Below are positions 1 to 7,798 of a DNA stretch of 64,000 nt, in pieces (within the stretch, counting starts at the first letter, position 1; each line of letters begins with the position of its first letter). The position numbers and the translations under genes were made by a program. Source of the DNA: JAJECS01 sp965243625 (GTDB lineage: Bacteria; Chloroflexota; UBA11872); the NCBI GenBank assembly GCA_965243625.1, contig CBDEVI010000002.1, positions 930,001 to 994,000 of the forward strand, written 5' to 3'. The notes below the pieces were generated by a model. The model was not told where the DNA came from. It made no database searches and saw nothing but the letters and a program-made list of their open reading frames with translations.

Positions 1-776
1 CCGGACTTGCGGCGCGTAAAGCGCAGGCCCGACCAGGTCCGGTCGATGGACGCGATCTTGTAGTCCACCAGGCCATGCGCCAGCCCGGTTTCGCGCACGA
101 CGCGCTCGGACAGGTCGGACACCACGCCGGAAGCCTTCTTGGGCCAGCAGATCCAGAGCCCGCCCGCGCCCGCCTTATCCCCGAAGCGCGCGACTCGCCG
201 CTCGAGATCGCGGCGGGAACCGACGAACCAGACGATGAGGTCGCAGCGGCCCTGCGCGCGGCGGCGGAGGGTCACGTCCGGCGGCAACTCGCCCAGGGTG
301 CGCTCAAAGTCGTCGGGCGCGCCCACCAGCGCCACCGCGTAGCCGGGCTTGATGCCGAGCTTGCGCGGCAGCGGCGTGCCCGAGTATCCGGCCATGCTCG
401 AGGCGGGGACTACCGGTACCGTCGGCGGATGCGCCATGACGTGCGCCAGCGCCTCGCGAATCCCGGGCCAGTCGGCGAAGACGGCGTCGGGCAAAAGCTC
501 GCGCACCCGGGCGACCTTGGCCGGGTCCCCGTCCACGAACACCAGCGGGACGAATCGCGTGGCCTTGGTCTGCCGCAGCGCCGCGCCCAGGTCGCGCCCG
601 TGCGACGGCAGGCGGCCCAGATCGATCACGACGGCGTCCGGCGGCTCGGCGCGCAGCCCCCGCAGTCCGGCCGGGTCCAGCGGCGCGTGATCGACCTGAA
701 TCTCGTCATTCGCCAGCCGCGCCGCCCGCTCCGCGGCTTCGTCGGCGTTCCAGTGGATTAAGCGAATGCGCGGCAT
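1..776 (-). CDS. Receiver-like domain fused to DUF3052 domain (3' end outside window)
   Basis: Partial gene running off the left edge; 258 codons are visible from an ATG at 774-776. Residues 1-115 have alternating hydrophobic strands and helices like a response-regulator receiver (VVIDL near 48-52, LVFVDGD near 78-84), but the phosphoacceptor set is not clearly complete. From about residue 133 it matches the DUF3052 pattern: TPLPRKLGIKPG, VALVGAPDDFERTLGELP, then WPKKASGV (211-218) and TWSGLRF (248-253). DUF3052 has no established function. The gene follows the SRPBCC gene on the same strand by 10 bases, so the two may be co-transcribed. The fusion call is from recognised motifs; a signalling or nucleotide-sensing role would be guesswork. 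Confidence 0.8.
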   Translation of the reverse strand, partial: MPRIRLIHWNADEAAERAARLANDEIQVDHAPLDPAGLRGLRAEPPDAVVIDLGRLPSHGRDLGAALRQTKATRFVPLVFVDGDPAKVARVRELLPDAVFADWPGIREALAHVMAHPPTVPVVPASSMAGYSGTPLPRKLGIKPGYAVALVGAPDDFERTLGELPPDVTLRRRAQGRCDLIVWFVGSRRDLERRVARFGDKAGAGGLWICWPKKASGVVSDLSERVVRETGLAHGLVDYKIASIDRTWSGLRFTRRKS

Positions 777-786
777 CGCGGGCGAG

Positions 787-1227
787 TCAGGCCGCTTCGA
801 CCAGCTCCTTGAGCGCGCGCAGGTGCTTGCGGCCCAGCGAGCGCGTGAGCCAGCCGAACATGAATCCCATGAGGCGCACGACCCACGAATCCGACCCCAC
901 GTCCACGACGGTGGTCACCGTCGTGCCGTCGTCCACGGGCGCGAGCCGGTATTCCACGACCATCGAGTAGGAGCCGCCGGTCGTGCGCGAGCCCCAGCAC
1001 GCGCCCGGATCGAAGGTCGTGATCTCGCCCTGGTACTCGGTGACGCGCCAGCCTTCGCGGATGCGCTGGGTGAAGGTGGCGCCCACAGCGTCGTCGGGGT
1101 CGAACTCGGACGCGTAGTCGAACGTGTCGACGCCCTCCTGCCACTCGCCGCGGCGGTCGGTGTCGGCGAGCAGCGTGAACACGTCATCGGGGGAGGCGTC
1201 GATCTGGATCCGGGCGATTTCTTGCAT
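787..1227 (-). CDS. SRPBCC (START/Bet v1-like) family protein
   Basis: A 146-residue protein beginning MQEIARIQIDASPDDVFTLL, the typical N-terminal strand plus helix of polyketide-cyclase/START-like ligand-binding folds. It continues with strands around FDPDDAVGATFTQR and a C-terminal helix (GWLTRSLGRKHLRALKELVE). ATG at 1225-1227 is chosen over an upstream in-frame ATG at 1311 because GAGGA lies about 7 bases before it and the N-terminus then matches the family. These proteins bind hydrophobic ligands in a cavity; no catalytic residues can be assigned. It probably forms an operon with the DUF3052 gene. Confidence 0.85.
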   Translation of the reverse strand: MQEIARIQIDASPDDVFTLLADTDRRGEWQEGVDTFDYASEFDPDDAVGATFTQRIREGWRVTEYQGEITTFDPGACWGSRTTGGSYSMVVEYRLAPVDDGTTVTTVVDVGSDSWVVRLMGFMFGWLTRSLGRKHLRALKELVEAA

Positions 1228-1339
1228 GGGTAGTCCTCGGGTATTGGCGGCAGCCATTGTGACGCAGCGGCGCCACGGGTCGGAGACTCTGGTCGCCCAA
1301 GGAGATGGCAACGGGAAAAGCCGACGCTGTCGTCTGTCC

Positions 1340-1825
1340 TCAGCCGCGGTCGGAGTCGAGCGCGGCCCGCAGCATGCCGGCCCGCCGCGCCCGTTCGTCC
1401 GCCGGCGCCCGGAAGCGCTCTGCCGTGCGCTCGTAGAGGCGGTCGTTGGGCCACCGCGGCAATACGTGGAGGTGGTAATGCCAGATCTCCTGGCCGCCGC
1501 CGGGGCCGTTGTGCTGACGCGTGGAGACGCCCTCGCAGCGATAGACGCGGGTCATGGCCACGGCGACGCGCTGCGCCACCGCGTGGATCCGCGCGGCAGC
1601 CTCGGCCGGCAGGTCGAAGATCGACTCGTAGTGGACGTTCGGGATCACGATCACGGACCCCTCGTTTCGCGGCCACCAGTGGGAGCCGACAAACGCCGTC
1701 ACGTCCGGCGTCCGCAGCACGTCGGCCTCGGGGCCGCCGCGCACCGCACCGCCAAATGTCCCGCGGGCGATGCGGCAGAAGGGGCAGTCGTAGCCCGGCG
1801 GGGCGAAGGTCAAGCCGCGTTCCAT
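1340..1825 (-). CDS. HIT family hydrolase
   Basis: A 161-residue histidine-triad protein. The triad HYHLHV lies at 116-121 (His116, His118, His120; His118 would be the nucleophile by family analogy), after a long helix (AAARIHAVAQRVAVAMTRVY). CPFC at 14-17 is the common zinc-binding pair in bacterial HIT proteins. The family hydrolyses nucleotide phosphoramidates or dinucleoside polyphosphates; the substrate here is unknown. ATG at 1823-1825. A second HIT gene lies at 3235-3723, but the two are quite different in sequence, so this is not a recent duplication. Confidence 0.92.
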   Translation of the reverse strand: MERGLTFAPPGYDCPFCRIARGTFGGAVRGGPEADVLRTPDVTAFVGSHWWPRNEGSVIVIPNVHYESIFDLPAEAAARIHAVAQRVAVAMTRVYRCEGVSTRQHNGPGGGQEIWHYHLHVLPRWPNDRLYERTAERFRAPADERARRAGMLRAALDSDRG

Positions 1826-1957
1826 GCGTCAGTATCGCCTTGACGCCACACGGCATCGAGCGTTGACGCCCGATATCCTCCGCCTAGACTTTCCGCCGAA
1901 TATTCGGCGATTCGCTCACGATAGGAGTTCGCGATCGCTTCGTCGGAGGCCAAAAAC

Positions 1958-2902
1958 GTGCTGCGGCCGGGGCAGCAGGTCACCGTGCGCAAGCTGCCGT
2001 GGCACGGCGACACGCCCAAGTGGGCGTGCCGGGCGCAGGTGCGCGAGGTGACGGCGGAGGGATTTAGCATCTCGGTTCCCGCCGGCACGACGTTCCGCAT
2101 GGCCGACGGTTCGTCGTGGTCCGGCCGGGACGACAGCCTGGATCGTTACCGGCGCGGCGCGTGGCGCCAGGTGATGGAGCTTCCGACGCCGGGCCGGCAC
2201 TGGTACGTGAACGTGATCCGTCCGGTGGAGGTGAGCGGCGACGTGGTGACCTGGCGCGACCTGATCGTGGACGTCGAGGCGTATCCCGACGGCGCCTATC
2301 ACATCGCGGACATTCCGGAGCTGGTGCACGCTCGCCCGGCGCTGCCTGCCGCGGACTTCGAGCGCGTACGGCAGGAGGTCGACGCAATCGTGGACGACGT
2401 AACGGCTGCGCAGCCGCCGTTTCACCGGGCCGCTTCAGCGACGCAATACGGCTCGGAGGAGTCGCGCTTCTGGCTGATTCCCGGCGCGGGGGATGGACTT
2501 GCGGTGATCGGCGACGTTGTTGGCGCGGGGCGCTCTTCAATCGAACGAATGTGGGCGCGCCTGAACCCGGCTTCCGTGCACGCGGCGTCCGTGAATCCCC
2601 TGATGGTGCTGCCGGAGGGCGCGCCGCCGCGCGACGGCGTGCTCATCGTCGGAGCGCCCTCTGAGCTCGACCGGCTCGTGCCCCACGCGCGCGCCGCGTT
2701 GGGCATCTACGGCGGACGCATGCTGGTGACGCTGGCGCTGGCCCTGGAACACGAGATGGACGCGCTGGCAGAGTTTCACGCGGCATTGGACGGGTCCGAA
2801 GAGACGCCGACCATGCGCCTGGACGCGACGCTGCGGCAGTCCGGCATTCCGGCAAGAGGCGTGGCGACCGCCCGGCGCTTCGTGGCGGCGTCGTGGTTCT
2901 AG
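1958..2902 (+). CDS. DUF402 domain protein with uncharacterised C-terminal domain
   Basis: A 314-residue protein. Residues 1-135 carry DUF402/FomD-like features: a WYVNVIRPVEV strand and the DLIVDVEAYPDG signature, whose acidic residues bind divalent metals in family members that hydrolyse nucleoside di- or triphosphates. The second half (from about 150) contains an LIVGAPSELDRLVPHARAAL segment that I do not recognise; it may be a nucleotide- or sugar-binding appendage. The GTG start at 1958 is preceded by GGAGG at 1945-1949 with 8-base spacing, which settles the start. It is divergent from the HIT gene, with promoters expected in 1826-1945. Confidence 0.8.
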   Translation: MLRPGQQVTVRKLPWHGDTPKWACRAQVREVTAEGFSISVPAGTTFRMADGSSWSGRDDSLDRYRRGAWRQVMELPTPGRHWYVNVIRPVEVSGDVVTWRDLIVDVEAYPDGAYHIADIPELVHARPALPAADFERVRQEVDAIVDDVTAAQPPFHRAASATQYGSEESRFWLIPGAGDGLAVIGDVVGAGRSSIERMWARLNPASVHAASVNPLMVLPEGAPPRDGVLIVGAPSELDRLVPHARAALGIYGGRMLVTLALALEHEMDALAEFHAALDGSEETPTMRLDATLRQSGIPARGVATARRFVAASWF

Positions 2903-2960
2903 GTGGTTCGATACCCGCGAGAAACGGTGTCGCTCATATCACCACTTGCCAACCGTCTCT

Positions 2961-2987
2961 GGATTCCGGCTTTCGCCGGAATGACGG
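2961..2987. repeat. Interspersed palindromic repeat, ATTCCGGC type, copy 1
   Basis: An 8-bp perfect stem, ATTCCGGC / GCCGGAAT, with a 4-base loop (2963-2982), flanked by GG and GACGG. The same unit recurs at 3121, 7634 (inverted), 14337 and 31490 (inverted), so it is a dispersed element and not a gene-specific terminator. It sits just downstream of the DUF402 gene, where it would also form an RNA hairpin. Confidence 0.85.
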
Positions 2988-3020
2988 ATCAGGGATGGAC
3001 AGAGGGGAACAGGCCGCCCC

Positions 3021-3047
3021 CCTCACCCTAGCCTTCTCCTTTCAGGA
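3021..3047. repeat. Degenerate copy of the CTCACCCTAG repeat
   Basis: CTCACCCTAGCCTTCTCC resembles the better-preserved copy at 3177-3211 but has lost most of the second arm of the hairpin. Two copies within 200 bases suggest local accumulation of a dispersed element. Confidence 0.6.
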
Positions 3048-3120
3048 GACCTTTGCAAGATTCATCCGGGCTTTGGGATTACGGGGTGCATCTTGTCCGC
3101 CCCCGGATTCAATGAAGGGT

Positions 3121-3147
3121 GGATTCCCGCCTCCGCGGGAATGACGG
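3121..3147. repeat. Interspersed palindromic repeat, ATTCCCGC type, copy 2
   Basis: ATTCCCGC / GCGGGAAT stem with 4-base loop (3123-3142), followed by GACGG as in copy 1. The compensated changes in both arms relative to copy 1 (GGC/GCC to CGC/GCG) suggest that pairing is maintained. Confidence 0.85.
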
Positions 3148-3176
3148 AGCAGCGCGGGCGAGGCGGACGAGGCCTG

Positions 3177-3211
3177 ACCCTCACCCTAGCCCTCTCCCTG
3201 GCAGGGAGAGG
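3177..3211. repeat. CTCACCCTAGCCCTCTCCC repeat with hairpin
   Basis: A copy of a widely seen bacterial intergenic repeat: CCCTCACCCTAG leader followed by a stem CCTCTCCCTG / CAGGGAGAGG at 3191-3211. It lies 24 bases downstream of the stop of the HIT gene on the minus strand, so it may act as its 3' hairpin. Confidence 0.8.
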
Positions 3212-3234
3212 GGATCGGACCACGCCGGAAGCGT

Positions 3235-3723
3235 CTACCGCGGCGGCGGATTGGCCTCCAGCGCCTCGCGATACTCCGTGATGATTCGGTCCACCTCGGC
3301 CTGATCCGCGCCTGGGAGCTCGCCTCCGGCGACCTGGCGAAACGTGTCGCTGAGGCTCCAGGCCACCGCGTCGTTTGGCATCTGGGCATAGCGGGGCGCC
3401 AGGTGAGCGTGCATGTGGGGCACGCTCTCGCCGAACGCGACGACGTAGATCCGCAGCGCGCCGGTCACCTGTTCGAGCGTGCGCGTGAGATGCCGCAGCA
3501 CCGGTCCGAAGTTCTCGGTTTCCTCGTCGGTGAAGTGCGCCGGGCCCTGCACGTGGCGCTGGGGATGCAGCATCATCCAGCCCGCCAGCGGGGCCGGCGG
3601 GGGCGTGTGGCGCACGAACCACAGGTCGTTGGCGAAGATGACGCCGCCGGGGCTCGGGGCCTCCCCGGCGTTGGCGTGGCACACGTCGCAGGCCGAGTCG
3701 TAGGTGGGATGTCTCATGAGCAC
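3235..3723 (-). CDS. HIT family hydrolase-like protein
   Basis: A 162-residue protein with the triad HMHAHL at 103-108, preceded by a typical HIT core (LWFVRHTPPPAPLAGWMMLHPQRHV). A CDVC pair at 12-15 probably binds zinc. The first His of the motif follows VP, which is within HIT family variation. The GTG start at 3721-3723 is favoured by GAGGA 6 bases upstream; an ATG two codons later is possible. It points towards, and ends at, the repeat-rich spacer. Substrate unknown. Confidence 0.88.
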   Translation of the reverse strand: MLMRHPTYDSACDVCHANAGEAPSPGGVIFANDLWFVRHTPPPAPLAGWMMLHPQRHVQGPAHFTDEETENFGPVLRHLTRTLEQVTGALRIYVVAFGESVPHMHAHLAPRYAQMPNDAVAWSLSDTFRQVAGGELPGADQAEVDRIITEYREALEANPPPR

Positions 3724-3776
3724 GGGCGTTCCTCACGCGATGGTCCGGTCGTCACGCGGCGCATCATGCCACGGAG

Positions 3777-4298
3777 CTAGGGCCGGAGGGCCTGGCTGGG
3801 GTCGTAGGCGTCGCGCTGCCGGACGGCCGAGAGGCCGGTGCGCACCACCAGCGCCTCGCCGCTGAGGCCAACCGGAAAAACATCCATCGGGCGCTCGGCA
3901 GGTCCCGTCAGCCGCTCGCCGCTGAGGGCGAAGCGCGAAAAATGGCAGCGGCACTCGAACACGCCGTCGCGCGGCGGCGGAATCGGGCAGCCCAGGTGGG
4001 GACAACGCTCGTAGAGCGCCAGGAATCCGTCGGGAAGCCGCACCAGGTGGAACTGGCCGTCCGCCCAGTGGCGCGACTCGCCCACCTGGTAGTCATCGGG
4101 CCGTCCCACGCGAATCGTGCCGCCGAAGCGCGTCGCCGCCGGCGTCCAAGCGAGACGCCAGGCGGCGCCGATGCCGATGGCGCCCAGCGCGGCCACCAGC
4201 GGCGGCACAAAGCTCCGCCGCAACCACCACCGGCGCGAGCGGCGCTCGCCGGGCGCGTCACGCATGGCGGCGGCGTCGTCACTTGGAGGCGGTGTCAC
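3777..4298 (-). CDS. Membrane-anchored Rieske [2Fe-2S] protein
   Basis: A 173-residue protein with one N-terminal membrane segment (FVPPLVAALGAIGIGAAW) and a C-terminal Rieske domain. Both cluster-binding loops are present: CPHLGC, and CRCHFS in place of the usual CPCHGS. The Cys-x-His plus Cys-x-x-His ligands and the two extra disulfide-type cysteines are intact, as in quinol-oxidising Rieske proteins of bc or b6f type. No cytochrome b gene is adjacent, so its electron partner is not evident. The GTG start at 4298 has GAGGG just upstream; an ATG at 4265 is the alternative. Confidence 0.88.
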   Translation of the reverse strand: MTPPPSDDAAAMRDAPGERRSRRWWLRRSFVPPLVAALGAIGIGAAWRLAWTPAATRFGGTIRVGRPDDYQVGESRHWADGQFHLVRLPDGFLALYERCPHLGCPIPPPRDGVFECRCHFSRFALSGERLTGPAERPMDVFPVGLSGEALVVRTGLSAVRQRDAYDPSQALRP

Positions 4299-4442
4299 GC
4301 AGGACCCTCGGGACCGTGACTGGGCGGCGGCCACGGCCAATCCACTCCGCGCCAGTGTAGGCGTTGCCACGGGGAGCGCCTGTCGGTCGCACGCCGGCGG
4401 GAGGTGCTAGCGTGCCGAGGCGACGTTGCCCGCGGACTTCCG

Positions 4443-5393
4443 ATGCGTCAGGTGGTGCTTGCGGCGGTGGTGGCGGCGGCCGCCGCGGCGATTGCCGCCT
4501 GGCGTCGCTTGCGACCGCCCCGCGAACCCACGCCGTCCGGCCCCGCGGCCGAGGGGGCCGGATTCATCGAGGTGGACGGCGCGGCCTACCACGCGCGAAC
4601 GACGGGCGACGGCCCGCCGGTGGTGTTTCTGCACGGCTTTCTGAGCACGGCCGGGGTGTGGGATCCGGTCATCGATCGCCTGGGGCAGGACTTTCGATGT
4701 GTGGCGGTGGACCTGCCGGGGTTCGGTCGCTCGGCCAAGGGCGTGAACGTGCCCACCGGCGTGTGGGGGCGCGCGGAGTGGCTGCGGGACCTGCTGGACG
4801 CCCTGCGGCTCGACGCGGTGACGCTGGTCGGCGCATCCATGGGCGGGCAGACGGCGCTGGCATTCGCCAGCCGCTATCCGGCGCGGGTGCGGAACCTCGT
4901 GCTCATCGCGCCGTTCGCCCGCGAGCCGGATCCATACCCGGCCCGAGACGCGTGGACCTGGCCCCTGGTGGTGTGGCTCTTCGAGCGCAGCATGTTCAGC
5001 CGGAGATGGCTCGCGTGGCGCCAGCGGCAGCAGATGACCCGGCCCCACCGATTGCCGCGCGGCCGCGTCGATGACCTGTTCCGACAGACCCAGACGCCCG
5101 GATTCCTGGAAGGCATCCGCGACGGCTACATCCAGCCGCCCGTCGACGACCTGCGCGAGCAGCTGGCCGACGTGCGCGCGCCGGTGCTGGTCCTTTGGGG
5201 CGCCGGCGACCGCACGCTGTCCGTTGACCTGGCCCGCGAGGTCGCGGCGCGTGTGCCCAACGGGCGCCTGCGGGTGGTTGCCGGCGCCGGGCATTCCGTG
5301 CAGCTCGACGAGCCGGACGTCGTGGCGGGGACGATTCGGACGGCAATGGGGGATGTCGAAGCGGGGGCTCGCGCCCAGGAGCCTTCCGCATGA
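4443..5393 (+). CDS. Alpha/beta hydrolase with N-terminal membrane anchor
   Basis: A 316-residue alpha/beta-hydrolase fold enzyme. The oxyanion motif VVFLHGF lies near 60-66, the nucleophile elbow GASMGG puts Ser at 132, Asp256 is in LWGAGD and His284 in GAGHS. The first 20 residues (QVVLAAVVAAAAAAIAAW) look like an uncleaved signal anchor, so the enzyme probably sits at the outer face of the membrane. An in-frame GTG exists at 4404, but no convincing ribosome site favours it. The fold includes esterases, lipases and epoxide hydrolases; the substrate cannot be assigned. Confidence 0.9.
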   Translation: MRQVVLAAVVAAAAAAIAAWRRLRPPREPTPSGPAAEGAGFIEVDGAAYHARTTGDGPPVVFLHGFLSTAGVWDPVIDRLGQDFRCVAVDLPGFGRSAKGVNVPTGVWGRAEWLRDLLDALRLDAVTLVGASMGGQTALAFASRYPARVRNLVLIAPFAREPDPYPARDAWTWPLVVWLFERSMFSRRWLAWRQRQQMTRPHRLPRGRVDDLFRQTQTPGFLEGIRDGYIQPPVDDLREQLADVRAPVLVLWGAGDRTLSVDLAREVAARVPNGRLRVVAGAGHSVQLDEPDVVAGTIRTAMGDVEAGARAQEPSA

Positions 5394-5401
5394 AGACGTG
5401 C

Positions 5402-5421
5402 GGGCGACGCATGCGTCGCCC
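5402..5421. terminator. 20-base perfect palindrome between convergent genes
   Basis: GGGCGACGCATGCGTCGCCC is a perfect 20-base palindrome between the hydrolase stop (5393) and the gatD stop (5422), followed by CTAC. It would form a strong hairpin in both transcripts and probably serves as a shared 3' end structure, although there is no U tract. It resembles the arms of the repeat at 44932-44996. Confidence 0.65.
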
Positions 5422-6165
5422 CTACGACACCCCGACGATTCGCAGCGCGGCGCGATGGGCCCGCCACTCGACGTCGTCGTCCAGCGGTGCGAGCGCGTAC
5501 TCCGGGGCCACCCGCCGCAGCGACATGGTCAGCAGGTGGTCCGCCAAATGCGGGTTCTTGGGCAACAACGAGCCATGCAGATACGTGCCGACGGCGGCGC
5601 CCGCCACGGCGCCCTCGCCGCCGTCCGTGCCGTTATTGCCAAACCCCTTCACGACCGCGGCCAGCGGACGCGCCCCGGCGCCCAAATAGGTGCGGCCGCC
5701 GTGGTTTTCGAACCCGATCAGGTGCGCGCCCTCCCACCGGCAGGCGATGTTGCCGATGCAACGCGCCACGTCGGGTCCGGGGTGCACCGTCTCCATGTCG
5801 AAGATTCCGAGCCCCGGCATCACCGTGCCGTCGGCGTCGCGATAGGAGCGGCCCATCAGCTGATAGCCGCCGCACACGGCCAACATGGCCGCGCCGTCGG
5901 CCACGTCCCGCCCAATGCGGTCGGCATGCCGCCGCGACAGGCCTTCGCTCGCCGCCCGCTGCTGCCGGTCCTGCCCGCCGCCGATCACGTAGATGTCCTG
6001 GGGCTCGTCCAGCGAATCGCCCCAGGCCACGGTCGCCACCCGCAGCTCGATGCCGCGCCAGGCGCAGCGCTGCTGTAGGCAGGTCACATTGCCCCGGTCC
6101 GCGTAGAGATTCATCAGGTCCGGGTAGAGATACGCCAGCCGCAGCGTCGGTCCGTCGGTGGTCAC
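5422..6165 (-). CDS. gatD: GatD, glutamine amidotransferase subunit of lipid II isoglutaminyl synthase
   Basis: A 247-residue class-I glutamine amidotransferase of the CobB/CobQ type. The nucleophile is Cys98 in AVCGGYQLMG, the catalytic His is His197 in GTYLHGSLLPKNP, and the YPDLMNLYADRGN N-terminus is typical of GatD. With MurT it supplies ammonia to amidate D-glutamate of the peptidoglycan stem peptide. Its GTG start (6163-6165) overlaps the murT TGA by four bases (GTGA), so the two are translationally coupled. This overlap decides the start over a longer frame beginning at 6207. Confidence 0.95.
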   Translation of the reverse strand: MTTDGPTLRLAYLYPDLMNLYADRGNVTCLQQRCAWRGIELRVATVAWGDSLDEPQDIYVIGGGQDRQQRAASEGLSRRHADRIGRDVADGAAMLAVCGGYQLMGRSYRDADGTVMPGLGIFDMETVHPGPDVARCIGNIACRWEGAHLIGFENHGGRTYLGAGARPLAAVVKGFGNNGTDGGEGAVAGAAVGTYLHGSLLPKNPHLADHLLTMSLRRVAPEYALAPLDDDVEWRAHRAALRIVGVS

Positions 6166-7556
6166 GCGTCGCTCCAGTAGGGGGTCGTCCAACCCCGCGC
6201 GACGCACACGGCGCGCACGTCCAGCATTGCGGTATAGGTGGCGACGACCGCCAGCCGGCCGTCGGCGCGGCTCAGCGCCCGATCGAGCGGTTCGACGATG
6301 CCCGGCTCGACCGCGACGCTTCCGTCCAACGGCTGGACCCCCGCGTACTTCACGCGCAGTTCCAGGTCATGGGCGCGGCGACCGCCGAGCGTGAGCCGCC
6401 GCGGTCGCAGGCGCTCGAACTCCACGTCCCAGATCCACGAGACATCCTCGCCGTCGGCGATGCCGTCGTTCAGCAGCACCAGCGTATCCAGCCGCTCCGG
6501 CTCGGCGGCCAGCAGGTCCAACACCTGGTTGGCGCTGGTGGGATTCTTGGTGAGCAGCAGCACGATCTCCCCGTGCGGAGTCGGAATCACCTCCGCGCGG
6601 CCAAAGGCGGGGCCGGCTTCGGCGACCGCGTCCAGCGCCTCTGCCGGTTCGATTCCCAGGGCCCGTGCGGCGGCGACTGCGGCGGCGACGTTGTAGGCGC
6701 TGTAGAGACCCGGCAGCGGCACATCCGCGTCGGATTGCCAGCCGTCGGCGGTGAGCGTCATCGCCGACCCGTCAACGCCGCGGGTCTGGGCGGCCGCGAT
6801 GGCCACGTCGGGCGAGGGGCGCACGAGGTCGCCCGCCGGACAGCGCCAGCGGCCCAGGTGCGCAAAGGCGACGGCGTCGTAGATCAGCGGCGCACCGCAC
6901 TTGGGGCAGCCGCGGACGTCGGCCCAGGGGTCCAGGTCGGCCGCCGCGCCCAGGCGGTCGCCGCCGAACCAGTCGACGCGGCCCGCGTGCGCCGCGGCCA
7001 CCGACGCGACCAGCGGATCGTCGGCGTTGGCGAGGACGATTGTCGCGTCGGGCAGTCCGGCAACCACCGCGCGCCAGGCGCCGGCGGTCGTGTCGATCTC
7101 GCCGTAGCGATCGAGCTGATCGCGAAACAGGTTCAACAGCACCACGAGGCTCGGCGATAGGCGCGGCAGCAGGGACGCGAGCGCCCACTCGTCCACCTCG
7201 AATACGCCAACCGCCGACCGCTCGCGACGTTGTCCGCCGTGCCACGAGGCGCGCCGCGCCAGCGCCGCGGCGATACCGCGTTCCAGGTTCGAACCCGTCG
7301 GGTTGGTCCAGACCTCGTGACCAGCGGCGCGCAGTGCCGCCGCAATCAGCGCCGTGGTCGTGGTCTTGCCGTTGGTGCCGCTGACGAGCACCAGCCGCGC
7401 CAGGCTGTTGAGGGCGTCGGGCACGTAGCGCGGCCAAACCGCCTGGGCCACGAGCCCGCTGATCGCGGTGCCCCCGCCGCGCCGCGTCAAACGAGACACG
7501 GCGGTCGCCGCGCGCGCGGTGGCCGTGGCCGCCGCGCGTTGGACTCGCCGTCTCAA
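6162..7556 (-). CDS. murT: MurT, Mur-ligase-like subunit of lipid II isoglutaminyl synthase
   Basis: A 464-residue Mur ligase homologue: P-loop GTNGKTTTT at 60-68, central domain with NLFRDQLDRYGEID (142-155), and a DUF1727-type C-terminus. Within the central domain is the MurT zinc ribbon, CPKC (217-220) and Cys239, but the fourth position of the CxxC pair is Gly242 (CPAG), so only three cysteines remain. It activates the D-Glu carboxylate of lipid II for amidation by GatD. The annotated TTG start (7554-7556) gives a full-length N-terminus but lacks a clear ribosome site; a GTG at 7499 is an alternative. Confidence 0.94.
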   Translation of the reverse strand: MRRRVQRAAATATARAATAVSRLTRRGGGTAISGLVAQAVWPRYVPDALNSLARLVLVSGTNGKTTTTALIAAALRAAGHEVWTNPTGSNLERGIAAALARRASWHGGQRRERSAVGVFEVDEWALASLLPRLSPSLVVLLNLFRDQLDRYGEIDTTAGAWRAVVAGLPDATIVLANADDPLVASVAAAHAGRVDWFGGDRLGAAADLDPWADVRGCPKCGAPLIYDAVAFAHLGRWRCPAGDLVRPSPDVAIAAAQTRGVDGSAMTLTADGWQSDADVPLPGLYSAYNVAAAVAAARALGIEPAEALDAVAEAGPAFGRAEVIPTPHGEIVLLLTKNPTSANQVLDLLAAEPERLDTLVLLNDGIADGEDVSWIWDVEFERLRPRRLTLGGRRAHDLELRVKYAGVQPLDGSVAVEPGIVEPLDRALSRADGRLAVVATYTAMLDVRAVCVARGWTTPYWSDA

Positions 7557-7633
7557 GGTCCGCGAGCCAATTGCTGCACGCCGCTCCGTCCGCTGCTGAT
7601 CGCTACTCCTGCCTTGCGGACGGTCACAGACCC

Positions 7634-7659
7634 GTCATTCCCGCGAAGGCGGGAACCCA
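7634..7659. repeat. Interspersed palindromic repeat, ATTCCCGC type, copy 3
   Basis: TTCCCGC / GCGGGAA stem (7638-7655) with GAAG loop, preceded by GTCA: the inverse orientation of the copies at 2961 and 3121. It lies in the divergent gap between murT and the GlcE-like gene. Confidence 0.85.
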
Positions 7660-7798
7660 CCCTTACTCTATCCGCGCCCAGACGGCGGGCGCCGCGCCGG
7701 TGACGACGGGGCTTCGATGCCATGTGGCGTCTCAATGGGAGGACCAATAGCCGCCCGATTCTGGGCCGTGAAGGGCCCCCGCGCTACCCTTTGTCCGC

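Larger units (their letters stand above)
2903..3234. other. Non-coding, repeat-rich spacer between convergent genes
   Basis: This 332-base gap separates the DUF402 gene (+) from a HIT gene (-). I see no credible gene in it. It holds two copies of an ATTCC-type hairpin repeat and two copies of a CTCACCCTAG-type repeat, listed separately. Short open frames through it are generated by the repeats. Confidence 0.75.

Noticed and set aside
75..761. Long plus-strand open frame over the first gene
   Set aside because: It is the antisense shadow of the DUF3052-type gene on the minus strand, whose motifs are unmistakable; the plus-strand protein is Arg/Pro/His-rich and has no family signature.
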